A stretch of DNA of 32,375 nucleotides, taken from an uncultured Bacilli bacterium. Lineage in GTDB: Bacteria; Bacillota_I; Bacilli_A; RF39; UBA660. The position numbers and the translations under genes were made by a program. The notes beneath the pieces are model-generated. The model saw nothing but the letters and a program-made list of their open reading frames with translations, ran no database searches and was not told the DNA's origin. Positions 19,015 to 32,375 of this stretch are shown here, piece after piece. The number at the start of each line of letters is the position of its first letter. Positions within the stretch are counted from its first letter, which is position 1. The DNA is taken from NCBI GenBank assembly GCA_947628685.1, contig CANRAT010000004.1, positions 1 to 32,375 on the forward strand, read 5' to 3'.

Positions 19015-20246
19015 AAAAATTTTTAAAAAAGTCAAAATATTTACTAATAATACTAATTTTACTAGTTGTTAATTTTTCAATGCCAACTAAAGAAGTTGCT
19101 GAAGCCAAAACATTAAGAGATTTAAAAGCAGAACTTAATGCTGCAAAAAAGAAATATGAAGAAAGTCAAGATGATAAAAAATTAACAGAAGAACAAATTT
19201 CTAAAAAAAATGAAGAGATTAATGCTATAAGTAGAGAAATAGAAGATATTAGAGAAGAAATACAAAATTTAAACTTAGAAATAGAAACTTTGGAAAAAGA
19301 GATAGTAGAAAAAGGGGAAGAAATAAAAAAAATAATCAATTACTATCAATTATCTAGTAGTGAATCTGCATATTTAGAATATATATTTGAGGCTGCTGAT
19401 TTTACAGACTTCATATATAGAATGGCCGTTTCAGAACAATTATCAAGTTATAATGATAGACTTATAGACGAATACAATCAAACAATAAAAGAAAATGAGC
19501 AAAAGAAAAAAGATTTAGACGCAAAGACTATTTCTTTAGGTGAAAAACAAATCACTTTACAAAAAGATTTAAATAGTTTAGGTTCACGATTAAGTGATAT
19601 TACTGATATTAGTATAAGTGCGGAAAAAGAAATAGAATCTTTAGAAGAATTAGTTAATACATATGAAAATGAATTAAAATGTGATTTAGATGAAGATATA
19701 AATAATTGTGGTAATGGGCAACTTCCACCTGGAACAGCTTTTTATAGACCAGTAGTTTCAGGATATATTTCAAGTGATTTTGGACCAAGAACTTATTATT
19801 TAAAAGGAAAGAAAGTATCTGATTTCCACTATGGAGTAGATTTTGGTGGTGCGGGACACGGAGCACCAGTTTATGCTGCTGCTAATGGTAAGGTTGTATT
19901 TATAACAAGAAAATCAAATTGTGGAGGAAATATGGTGTATATTCAACACACAGTAAACGGTCAAAAATACACAACAGGATATTTCCATTTAGCAAAAATT
20001 AATGTAAACTTGAATGATATAGTTACAACAAATACGGTAATTGGAGCAGTAGGTGGAGATCCAAATATTGAAACTTGGGATGGATGTTCAACAGGTTCAC
20101 ATCTTCATTTTCAAGTTGCAACAGGACATATACCTTATCAAGTAGGTTTTTATACGGCTTTTACAGCGAACTATATAAATCCTAGAACTGTGTTAAATAT
20201 ACCTAAAGAAGGCGTAAGATTTAGCGATAGAACAACTAAATATTAA
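19011..20246 (+). CDS. M23 family metallopeptidase with N-terminal coiled coil (EnvC-like)
   Basis: Signal/TM, long coiled coil, then SGYISSDFGPRTYYLKGKKVSDFHYGVDFGG...GSHLHFQVATG. Confidence 0.92.
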   Translation: MKKFLKKSKYLLIILILLVVNFSMPTKEVAEAKTLRDLKAELNAAKKKYEESQDDKKLTEEQISKKNEEINAISREIEDIREEIQNLNLEIETLEKEIVEKGEEIKKIINYYQLSSSESAYLEYIFEAADFTDFIYRMAVSEQLSSYNDRLIDEYNQTIKENEQKKKDLDAKTISLGEKQITLQKDLNSLGSRLSDITDISISAEKEIESLEELVNTYENELKCDLDEDINNCGNGQLPPGTAFYRPVVSGYISSDFGPRTYYLKGKKVSDFHYGVDFGGAGHGAPVYAAANGKVVFITRKSNCGGNMVYIQHTVNGQKYTTGYFHLAKINVNLNDIVTTNTVIGAVGGDPNIETWDGCSTGSHLHFQVATGHIPYQVGFYTAFTANYINPRTVLNIPKEGVRFSDRTTKY

Positions 20247-20263
20247 TCGACAAAAAATAATAG

Positions 20264-20298
20264 TCACTGCTATTAAAATAATAGTGGTGATTTTTTTT
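20264..20298 (+). terminator. Strong intrinsic terminator overlapping the next gene's SD
   Basis: tcactgctatta-aaa-taatagtggtga, 12-bp stem followed by T8. Confidence 0.85.
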
Positions 20299-20469
20299 AT
20301 GAAAGTAAAATTATTTGACGAATCTCATGAATTAGATTTAGAGAAAAGTATTAATAAGTTTTTAAGTGAAAAAGAAATAGATTTAATTGATATTAAATAT
20401 CAAGTGGCTATAAGTATATGTGGTGAAGAGCAAATATACTGCTTTAGTGCGATGGTAATTTATCGGTGA
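20299..20469 (+). CDS. Cse60-like small protein
   Basis: MKVKLFDESHELDLEKSINKFLSEKEIDLIDIKYQVAISICGEEQIYCFSAMVIYR resembles the sporulation protein Cse60 family; ATG 20299 preferred over GTG 20284. Confidence 0.6.
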   Translation: MKVKLFDESHELDLEKSINKFLSEKEIDLIDIKYQVAISICGEEQIYCFSAMVIYR

Positions 20470-20533
20470 TTTTGTTGTATAAAATTTAATTTTTTTATTC
20501 ATTATAGACATAGAATAATATAGGAGGGATACT

Positions 20534-22837
20534 ATGTATAATAGTTTTACAGAAGAAGCAAGAAAAATATTAATGTCTGCAAAAGAAGAGATGAAAAAAC
20601 TTAAACATCCTTATATAGGTAGTGAACATCTTCTTCTTTCAATATTAAAAGATAATAATGAAATAAGTGAAAAATTAAAAGAATATGACTTAGACTACAC
20701 AAGATTTAGAAATGAAATAATAGAAATAGTAGGAGTCGGAAGTAAGGAATCAGAATGCTTTTTATACACACCACTTTTAAAAAGAATAATGGAAAATGCA
20801 GTATATGACAGTAAAGAAAATAACAATGGGAGTGTAACTGTTAATCATCTTTTCTCTGCAATGTTAGAAGAAGGAGAGGGAATAGCTATTAGAATTCTTA
20901 TAGGCATGGATATAGATCTAGATGAATTATATCAAGAATTTGCATATAAACTTCCAACTAAAAAGTCAAAAAATAAAAAACTTCTTATAGACGAACTTGG
21001 TGTAGATTTAACTAAAAAAGCAAGAGATTTTGAACTCGATCCAGTAATAGGAAGAGATGAAGAAACTAGAAATGTAATTGAAATATTAAGTAGGAGAAAG
21101 AAAAATAATCCTATTTTAATAGGCGAAGCAGGAGTTGGTAAAACTGCTATTGTAGAAAACCTTTGTAAAATGATCGTAAATGGAGAAGTACCTAATAATT
21201 TAAGGAATAAAAGAGTAATTTCGCTTGATATGGCAACTACTGTTGCAGGGACTAAATATCGTGGTGAGTTCGAAGAGAGAGTAAATAAAATATTAAAAGA
21301 ATTAGAAGAGAATGATGATATAATTCTTTTCATAGATGAGATACACACACTTGTTGGAGCAGGTGGAGCAGAAGGAGCAATTGATGCATCAAATATATTT
21401 AAGCCTGCACTCGCTCGAAATAAAATAAGATGTATAGGCGCAACTACTACATTAGAATATAAAAAATTTATATCTGGTGATAAAGCACTCGATCGTAGAT
21501 TTCAAAAAGTAGAAGTAAAAGAACCTAATAGGAAAGTAGTAAAAGAAATACTTTTAAAATCAAGAGATATATATTCTAAATATCACAAAGCAATTATTTC
21601 AGATGATATAATAGACTATATCATAGAACTTTCAAATAAATATATAAAAAATAGATTCGAGCCAGATAAATCAATAGACATATTAGATGAAGTGTCCGCA
21701 CACGCATCACTTAAAGAAAATAAAAAACTAAAGACCTATAATAGTTTAAATAAAGATTTAAGTGAAATAATAAAAATAAAAAAAAATTACCTAATAAAAA
21801 AAGATTACGAAAATGCTTCAATATACAAAGAAAAAGAAAATAAATTAATGACAAAAATAAATAAACTAGAACTTAAACTTTCTAAAGAAACTGCAAATAT
21901 AGTAACGCGTGAAGATGTCATTAAAGTAGTAAGTAGAAAAAGTAATATACCAATATATGAATTAAAAGATATGGACGTATCTGATATAACTAGTTTTTCT
22001 AAAACTTTAAAAGAAAAAATAATAGGTAATACAAGTAATATAGATGAAATAGTTAAAGTTTATAAAAAATTAAAACTAGGATTTAAAGATGATAATATGT
22101 GCTATTCACTTATTTTTGTAGGACCTAGTGGAGTTGGGAAAACAGAACTTGCTAAACTTTTTGCAAATAAAATTTCAAGCAATGTAATTAGACTTGATAT
22201 GAGTGAATATAGTGAACCACACCAGGTGAGTAAATTAATAGGTTCTCCTGCAGGATATGTAGGATACTCTGATAATAAAAATATATTTGAAAGCGTTAAA
22301 GATAATCCTTTTTCAGTAATTATATTAGACGAAGTAGAAAAAGCACATCAAAATGTCTTAAATTTATTCTATCAAATACTAGATGAAGGTAAATTAAAAG
22401 ATTCTAAGGGTGATGATATATATTTTAATAACTCGATTATAATTATGACATCAAATATAGGTTACAATACCCAAAGTATAGGATTTAATAATAAAAACAA
22501 AGTAAATAATGAGTTAAAAGAAACACTCGGTATACCATTTATAAATAGAATAGATAATATACTTGAATTTGATTTTTTAACAAGAGAAGATATAAAAAAA
22601 ATAGTATCTATTAGGTTAAATAAATTAAAAGATAAATATAAAAATAAAGGAGTTAAAGTTAAAATTAATTCTAATGTTATAGATGAAATAATAGAACTGT
22701 CTAATTTTGAAGAATTTGGAGCAAGAAAGATAGATAAAATAATTAAAAATAAATTAGAAACAATAATTATAAATAATGTATTAGATAATATTTATAATAT
22801 TAATATAAAAACAATTAAAAATGAAGTTTTAAATTAG
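20534..22837 (+). CDS. clpC: ClpC-type AAA+ unfoldase
   Basis: Clp_N repeats, GEAGVGKTAIVENL, short middle domain (KKNYLIKKDYENASIYKEKENKL), GPSGVGKTELAKLF, second AAA and D2-small domain. Confidence 0.9.
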   Translation: MYNSFTEEARKILMSAKEEMKKLKHPYIGSEHLLLSILKDNNEISEKLKEYDLDYTRFRNEIIEIVGVGSKESECFLYTPLLKRIMENAVYDSKENNNGSVTVNHLFSAMLEEGEGIAIRILIGMDIDLDELYQEFAYKLPTKKSKNKKLLIDELGVDLTKKARDFELDPVIGRDEETRNVIEILSRRKKNNPILIGEAGVGKTAIVENLCKMIVNGEVPNNLRNKRVISLDMATTVAGTKYRGEFEERVNKILKELEENDDIILFIDEIHTLVGAGGAEGAIDASNIFKPALARNKIRCIGATTTLEYKKFISGDKALDRRFQKVEVKEPNRKVVKEILLKSRDIYSKYHKAIISDDIIDYIIELSNKYIKNRFEPDKSIDILDEVSAHASLKENKKLKTYNSLNKDLSEIIKIKKNYLIKKDYENASIYKEKENKLMTKINKLELKLSKETANIVTREDVIKVVSRKSNIPIYELKDMDVSDITSFSKTLKEKIIGNTSNIDEIVKVYKKLKLGFKDDNMCYSLIFVGPSGVGKTELAKLFANKISSNVIRLDMSEYSEPHQVSKLIGSPAGYVGYSDNKNIFESVKDNPFSVIILDEVEKAHQNVLNLFYQILDEGKLKDSKGDDIYFNNSIIIMTSNIGYNTQSIGFNNKNKVNNELKETLGIPFINRIDNILEFDFLTREDIKKIVSIRLNKLKDKYKNKGVKVKINSNVIDEIIELSNFEEFGARKIDKIIKNKLETIIINNVLDNIYNINIKTIKNEVLN

Positions 22838-22868
22838 AAAAATGTAGTATAATTATGTAGGTGGTTTT

Positions 22869-23918
22869 ATGTATAGAAATACGTGTGCGAAAATTTATTT
22901 AAACAATATAAAATATAATGTAGAAAAAATAATTTCTACATTTAAAAATTATAAATACTATATAGGAGTAGTTAAGGCAGACTCATATGGACATAATAGT
23001 AAAAAAACAGTTGAGGCTATTATTAGTGGTGGGTGTAATTATCTTGCAGTATCTTCTCTTGATGAGGCCCTAAATTTAAGAAAATATTTTACTATACCAA
23101 TATTATGCCTTGGAATAATAGATTCAAAATATATAGATATATGTGAGGAAAATAATATAGATATAACTGTTACTAATTTAGAATATTTAAATAAAATAAA
23201 AGATAAAAATGTAAATATTCATATAAAAATAGATACAGGTATGAATAGATTAGGTGTTAAAGAAAAAGATGAATTTAATAAAATGATAGATATAACAAAT
23301 AATAGTAATGCTAAATTAAAAGGTTTATATACTCATATTTTTGCTGCAACAGATAAAAAAAGTTTTAAAAGACAAATAGAAATTTTTAAAGATATTACAA
23401 GTGATATAGACTTAAACAAAATAGATATGGTACACATCGCACAAAGCGATACATTAATAAATAATGAAAAAATACCATTTTGTAATGGTTGCAGACTGGG
23501 AATAATAATGTATGATTTAACACCTAATAACTTAAATTTAAAAAGTACTATATCCCTAGAAAGTGAAATAGTCGAAATAAAAACCTTAAAAAAAGGTGAA
23601 ACAGTAGGTTATAATGGAATATATAAAGCAAAAAAAGATACTTTGATAGGTATAGTATCAATTGGATATGCAGATGGAGTAAATAGACACCTTAAAGGAG
23701 CGCATGTATATATAAACAATAAAAAATATGAAATAATCGGTAATATATGCATGGATATGCTTACTTTAAAAATTGATTCAAGTATAAAAATAAAAGATAA
23801 AGTATATATTTATAAAGATAGTGAGCATATAAAGTATTTAAGTAAATATATAGACACAATTCCATATGAACTTATCTGTAATATATCTAAAAGAGTTCCA
23901 AGAAAATATATTGGTTAA
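22869..23918 (+). CDS. alr: Alanine racemase
   Basis: VVKADSYGHN PLP-Lys motif; IKIDTGMNRLG; SIGYADGVNR; GNICMDMLTL. Confidence 0.95.
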   Translation: MYRNTCAKIYLNNIKYNVEKIISTFKNYKYYIGVVKADSYGHNSKKTVEAIISGGCNYLAVSSLDEALNLRKYFTIPILCLGIIDSKYIDICEENNIDITVTNLEYLNKIKDKNVNIHIKIDTGMNRLGVKEKDEFNKMIDITNNSNAKLKGLYTHIFAATDKKSFKRQIEIFKDITSDIDLNKIDMVHIAQSDTLINNEKIPFCNGCRLGIIMYDLTPNNLNLKSTISLESEIVEIKTLKKGETVGYNGIYKAKKDTLIGIVSIGYADGVNRHLKGAHVYINNKKYEIIGNICMDMLTLKIDSSIKIKDKVYIYKDSEHIKYLSKYIDTIPYELICNISKRVPRKYIG

Positions 23919-23924
23919 AAAATA

Positions 23925-23953
23925 TTGACATAAACTACTATTTGTGTTAAGAT
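23925..23953 (+). promoter_or_regulatory. secE-nusG promoter
   Basis: TTGACA-17 nt-TAAGAT. Confidence 0.75.
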
Positions 23954-24019
23954 TTATTTGTAAACACGAAATAGTGTTTTTATTTTAGAAAAAATCATAA
24001 TATTAAGAGTAGGTGGAAT

Positions 24020-24199
24020 ATGAAAAAAATAGCAAGATTTTTTGTAAATGTAAAAAAAGAAATGAAAAAGGTTAGATGGCCAAATAAAAAAGAGATGATC
24101 ACACTTTCAACTGCTACAATAAGTGTAATTATATTCTTTATGGTATTTTTCTCTTGTATAGACGGGATACTTACATTAGTAGAGAAGGTGTTTAACTAA
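24020..24199 (+). CDS. secE: Preprotein translocase subunit SecE
   Basis: 59-aa ORF absent from the supplied track: MKKIARFFVNVKKEMKKVRWPNKKEMITLSTATISVIIFFMVFFSCIDGILTLVEKVFN*; stop overlaps nusG ATG. Confidence 0.95.
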   Translation: MKKIARFFVNVKKEMKKVRWPNKKEMITLSTATISVIIFFMVFFSCIDGILTLVEKVFN

Positions 24200-24732
24200 T
24201 GGAAAAAGAATGGTATGTCGTAAATACTTATTCTGGTCATGAGAATAAAGTAAAAGAAAAACTTTTAATGCGTGCAAGTTCAATGGGCATGGAAGATTAT
24301 ATATTTCGTGTAGTTGTTCCATCTCAAAAAGAAATAGTAGTAAAAAATGGAAAAGAAGTAGAAAAAGATTCTAAGATGTTTCCAGGATATATATTAGTTG
24401 AGATGGTTATGACTGATGAAGCATGGTTTGTAGTTCGTAATACACCAGGTGTTACAGGATTTATAGGTTCAAGTGGTAAAGGAGCTAAACCATTTCCATT
24501 AACAAAACAAGAAGTAGATAAAATACTTGGAAATATGGGAATGAGTAGAATAGACGTTATAAATGAAATAAAAGAAGGCGACACAGTTAAAGTAATAAGT
24601 GGAGCATTTGCTAATATGTTTGGTAAAGTTAAAAATGTCGATATGCCAAATCAAAAAATTGAAGTCGCTCTAGACCTTTTTGGACAAGAAACTATTGTTG
24701 AAGTATTATTTACTGAAATAGAAAAAGCATAA
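24199..24732 (+). CDS. nusG: Transcription termination/antitermination factor NusG
   Basis: EWYVVNTYSGHENKVKEKL; FPGYILVEMVMTDEAWFVVRNTPGVTGFIG; KOW motif GDTVKVISGAFANMFG. Confidence 0.98.
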   Translation: MEKEWYVVNTYSGHENKVKEKLLMRASSMGMEDYIFRVVVPSQKEIVVKNGKEVEKDSKMFPGYILVEMVMTDEAWFVVRNTPGVTGFIGSSGKGAKPFPLTKQEVDKILGNMGMSRIDVINEIKEGDTVKVISGAFANMFGKVKNVDMPNQKIEVALDLFGQETIVEVLFTEIEKA

Positions 24733-24736
24733 ACAC

Positions 24737-24765
24737 TTTACAAACAAAAAAAAATATGTTATTAT
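24737..24765 (+). promoter_or_regulatory. rplK-rplA promoter
   Basis: TTTACA-17 nt-TATTAT. Confidence 0.7.
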
Positions 24766-24766
24766 T

Positions 24767-24879
24767 ATATGGCTATATTGATTTTAATATAGATTTGTGG
24801 GAGCTAATGGACAAGATTTATCTTAAAGCGGAGCATTTGAACCACAACGAAAAGCTAAAATTTATAGGAGGTGTTTTTC
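24767..24879 (+). promoter_or_regulatory. L11-L1 operon leader (putative L1-binding autoregulatory RNA)
   Basis: TTTGTGGGAGCTAATGG...CATTTGAACCACAACG; TGTGG/CCACA closing stem, reminiscent of Firmicutes rplK leaders. Confidence 0.5.
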
Positions 24880-25302
24880 GTGGCACAAAAAGTTAAAGAA
24901 ATAAAATTACAAATTCCAGCAGGAAAAGCAACACCAGCCCCACCAGTTGGAACTGTGCTTGGACCAGCAGGAATTAATTTACAAGATTTTTGTACAAAAT
25001 ATAACGATGCAACTAAAGATAAAATGGGAGATATATTACCTGTTGTAATTTCTATTTATGAAGATAGAACATTCGATTTTGTAATTAAGACTCCACCAAC
25101 ACCATTCTTGATAAAGAAAATATGTGGTGTTAAAAAAGGTTCTAGTAAAGGTTCTAAAGAAATTAGTGGAACAATGACAAAAGAACAACTTAAACAAATT
25201 GCTGAGATTAAGTTACCTGATTTAAACTGTTATACAGTTGAAGAAGCCATGAAGATTGTTGCAGGTACTGCAAAAAACATGGGTGTTAAGGTAGAAGAAT
25301 AA
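24880..25302 (+). CDS. rplK: 50S ribosomal protein L11
   Basis: VKEIKLQIPAGKATPAPPVGTVLGPAGINLQDFC; GTG 24880 after GGAGG preferred over 24871. Confidence 0.97.
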   Translation: MAQKVKEIKLQIPAGKATPAPPVGTVLGPAGINLQDFCTKYNDATKDKMGDILPVVISIYEDRTFDFVIKTPPTPFLIKKICGVKKGSSKGSKEISGTMTKEQLKQIAEIKLPDLNCYTVEEAMKIVAGTAKNMGVKVEE

Positions 25303-25378
25303 TTTATTAATAATAATTAAATGATTATGATGTCCGCTTTTCATATTTTCATTTAAAAAATTAAAATAGGAGGTTAGT

Positions 25379-26074
25379 ATGAAAAGAGGAAAAAAATATT
25401 TAAATGCTTTAAGTAAAATTGAAAAAGGTAAAGCATATGAAGTTAGCGAAGCAGTAAAACTTTTAAAAGAAAACAAAATCGCTAAATTTGATGAATCAGT
25501 TGAATTAGTATTAAGACTTAACTTAGATACTAAGAAAGCCGATCAACAATTAAGAGGCGCTACAGTTTTACCAAATGGAATTGGAAAGTCAAAAAAAGTT
25601 TTAGTACTTGCTCGTGGTGCAAAAGCACAAGAAGCGAAAGATGCTAATGCTGACTTTGTTGGTGAAGTAGATATGATAGATAAAATTGCTAATGAGAATT
25701 GGTTTGATTTTGATACTATCATTGCTACACCAGATATGATGCCTGCATTAAGTAAAATAGGACGTGTTTTAGGACCTAAAGGATTAATGCCAAATCCTAA
25801 AACAGGAACAGTTACTATGGATATCGCTAAAGCTGTTAGTGATGTTAAAAAAGGACGTGTTGAATATAGAACTGATTCTTTTGGAAATGTTGCAGTTTTA
25901 GTTGGAAAAGTATCATTTGATGAAGATAAGTTAGTTGAAAATATTAATGCTTTCATATCTTTAATCAATAAAACAAAACCTAGTACAGTAAAAGGTAAAT
26001 ATATCTTAAATATATCATTATCTAGTACAATGGGTCCTGGAATTAAAATTGATACTACAAATTTTGAAAATTAA
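25379..26074 (+). CDS. rplA: 50S ribosomal protein L1
   Basis: [46 protein letters not shown]. Confidence 0.98.
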   Translation: MKRGKKYLNALSKIEKGKAYEVSEAVKLLKENKIAKFDESVELVLRLNLDTKKADQQLRGATVLPNGIGKSKKVLVLARGAKAQEAKDANADFVGEVDMIDKIANENWFDFDTIIATPDMMPALSKIGRVLGPKGLMPNPKTGTVTMDIAKAVSDVKKGRVEYRTDSFGNVAVLVGKVSFDEDKLVENINAFISLINKTKPSTVKGKYILNISLSSTMGPGIKIDTTNFEN

Positions 26075-26076
26075 TA

Positions 26077-26105
26077 TTTACAATTAAAATAAGATGTGCT
26101 ATAAT
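26077..26105 (+). promoter_or_regulatory. rplJL promoter
   Basis: TTTACA-17 nt-TATAAT. Confidence 0.8.
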
Positions 26106-26111
26106 AAATGC

Positions 26112-26241
26112 AATTGGAAGTTATACCGTAGACAGTAGGGGAGAAATCTTAATAATCCTACCGAGGAACTTAAATACTAAAATAAGTTTAGTCTACACGT
26201 ATAGTGTAGACTTTTACGGTTTAAAGATTAGGAGGTGTATT
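26112..26241 (+). promoter_or_regulatory. L10 leader-type autoregulatory RNA with terminator hairpin
   Basis: ACCGTAGACAGTAGGGGAGAAATC...ATCCTACCGAGGA typical of L10 leaders; AGTCTACAC-gtata-GTGTAGACTTTT terminator with GTAGAC/GTCTAC antiterminator option. Confidence 0.8.
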
Positions 26242-26733
26242 ATGGCAAATCCAAAAATATTAGAAAAAAAACAAAGTGTAATAGATGAAATTACTAATAA
26301 TGTAAAAGAATCTAGTTCATTCATATTCTTAGATAACAACGGTTTAACTGTTAAAGAAACTATGGAACTAAGAAGAAAATTAAAAGAATCTAATTCTGAA
26401 CTTAGAGTCTATAAAAATACTTTAGTTGCAAGAGCACTTAAAGATTTAAACATAGATGTAAGTTCTGAATTAAATGGTCCAAAAGTAGTTGCTTTTGGTA
26501 AAGATATTATAGAACCTATTAAAGCAGTATCTGAGTTTGCAAAAACTCATGAAAACTTAGTTATGAAAATAGGTATCGTTGATGGGAAGGTAACTTTAGT
26601 CGACGAACTTAAAAAACTTGCTACAATTCCATCAAGAGAAGGATTACTTACAATGTTTGCAAGTGGATTACTTGCTATCCCAAAAGATTTTGCAATTTGC
26701 TTAGATTTACATAGCAAAAATTTAGAAAGTTAA
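26242..26733 (+). CDS. rplJ: 50S ribosomal protein L10
   Basis: L10 signature (ELRRKLKESNSELRVYKNTLVARAL) and position. Confidence 0.95.
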   Translation: MANPKILEKKQSVIDEITNNVKESSSFIFLDNNGLTVKETMELRRKLKESNSELRVYKNTLVARALKDLNIDVSSELNGPKVVAFGKDIIEPIKAVSEFAKTHENLVMKIGIVDGKVTLVDELKKLATIPSREGLLTMFASGLLAIPKDFAICLDLHSKNLES

Positions 26734-26755
26734 AAAATAAAGGAGGAATAAAATT

Positions 26756-27127
26756 ATGGCAAAATTAAGCGCAAAAGAAATTATTGATTCACTAAAAGAA
26801 ATGTCTCTTTTAGAAATTAAAGAAGTAGTAGATTTAATGAAGGAAGAATTTGGTGTTGACCCATCTGCTGTTGCAGTTGCTGCTGCTCCAGCTCAAGCAA
26901 GTAACACTAATGAAGGACCAAGCACTGTTGATGTTGTACTTGCAAGTGCTGGTGCTAACAAAATTGCTGTTATTAAAATAATTAAAGAAGTTACAGGTCT
27001 TGGACTTGGAGATTCTAAAGCAATCGCTGATAACGGTGGAGTTGTTAAAGAAAAAGTTGCTGCTGATGAAGCTAATGAACTTAAAGCTAAATTTGAAGAA
27101 GCTGGCGCTACTATAGAATTAAAATAA
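26756..27127 (+). CDS. rplL: 50S ribosomal protein L7/L12
   Basis: STVDVVLASAGANKIAVIKIIKEVTGLGLGDSKAIADNGGVVKE. Confidence 0.98.
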   Translation: MAKLSAKEIIDSLKEMSLLEIKEVVDLMKEEFGVDPSAVAVAAAPAQASNTNEGPSTVDVVLASAGANKIAVIKIIKEVTGLGLGDSKAIADNGGVVKEKVAADEANELKAKFEEAGATIELK

Positions 27128-27145
27128 TTAATTTAATTTGTTTTT

Positions 27146-27190
27146 AAGCCTGTACTAATGAAAAATTAGTATGGGCTTTCGCCGTTTTAA
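27146..27190 (+). terminator. Hairpin after rplL (terminator/attenuator)
   Basis: AAGCCTGTACTAAT/ATTAGTATGGGCTT, 14 pairs with GU, followed by TTTCGCCGTTTT. Confidence 0.6.
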
Positions 27191-27227
27191 AAAGTAGGTA
27201 TAATATTATAGATAGAAAAGGAATAAT

Positions 27228-27815
27228 ATGAGTTATTATTTTGATAAAGAAACAAATGTAGAAAGTAAAATATTTACAACTAGAGCAAATATAAAAAATA
27301 AACTTTATACATTTAAAACAGATAATAATGTTTTTTCTAAAAAAGGATTAGATTTTGGGACAAGGACATTAATAGAAAGTATCGATATAAATACTTTAAG
27401 TGGAGATATATTAGATTTTGGATGTGGATATGGACCTATTGGAATTTACATAAAAGATAATACAAATTCTAATGTAGATATGGTAGATATAAATTCTCGC
27501 GCACTTTCTTTAGCTAGGAAAAATGCTAATATAAATAATGTAGATGTAAATATATTTGAAAGTGATATATATAGTAACGTAGTTAAAAAATATGATTATA
27601 TAATATCAAATCCACCTATTAGAGTAGGTAAAAAAATATTATATGAAATATTAATAAAAGCAAATGAACATTTAAAAAGTAAAGGACACTTAATATTTGT
27701 AATAAATAAAGACCAAGGTGCTAAAAGTGTCGTTAAAGATATGAGCGAATATTATGATGTAAAAGTACTAAAAAAAAATAAAGGATTTTTTGTAATTGAT
27801 TGTCAAAACCGTTGA
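27228..27815 (+). CDS. RsmC-like class I SAM-dependent rRNA methyltransferase
   Basis: DILDFGCGYGPIGIYI and IISNPPIRVGKKI; canonical position between rplL and rpoB. Confidence 0.85.
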   Translation: MSYYFDKETNVESKIFTTRANIKNKLYTFKTDNNVFSKKGLDFGTRTLIESIDINTLSGDILDFGCGYGPIGIYIKDNTNSNVDMVDINSRALSLARKNANINNVDVNIFESDIYSNVVKKYDYIISNPPIRVGKKILYEILIKANEHLKSKGHLIFVINKDQGAKSVVKDMSEYYDVKVLKKNKGFFVIDCQNR

Positions 27816-27911
27816 CATATTGATACAAATGATGTAGAATTATAAATTGGCGGCATATATTATTCTTCACAATATATGCTTACTAGAAAATATAGTTTAT
27901 GGGGTGAAAAA

Positions 27912-32375
<4,464 letters not shown>

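Noticed and set aside
26112-26241. L10 leader as novel element
   Set aside because: Matches a well-known ribosomal protein autoregulatory leader type; listed as a feature only.

Overview
AT-rich chromosomal segment of a low-GC Firmicutes/Mollicutes-like bacterium; nearly every gene is on the + strand. Recognisable housekeeping blocks are eno, ftsK/spoIIIE, radC-mreC-mreD, recA, a DUF3048 protein, an HD hydrolase, tRNA-Arg(CCU), an M23 peptidase, a clpC-like ATPase, alr, and secE-nusG-rplK-rplA-rplJ-rplL-methyltransferase-rpoB-rpoC (rpoC cut by the window end). Accessory parts are a membrane-tethered XRE regulator, a stand-alone FtsK-core-like ATPase with a degenerate P-loop, an overlapping DUF4186/DUF1848 pair, a three-gene hypothetical/lipoprotein group overlapping eno, and an island-like stretch after the tRNA (hypothetical protein plus ADP-ribosylglycohydrolase). 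The strongest unexplained signal is 16822-17598. It holds two tandem units, 424 bp apart, each with an almost identical ~95-nt promoter/leader (90/95 identical by eye), followed by ~200-220 nt whose sequence has diverged strongly while the hairpin layout looks preserved, and then a terminator-like hairpin. In each unit a 3' segment can pair back to the 5' hairpin, which suggests a metastable-hairpin/fold-back RNA. Other signals are an Asn at the RpoB position equivalent to E. coli H526, a recurrent fixed 15-nt spacing between -10 box and start codon, and Spo0A-box-like sites upstream of two genes. All calls are from reading the sequence; no folding or database search was run.
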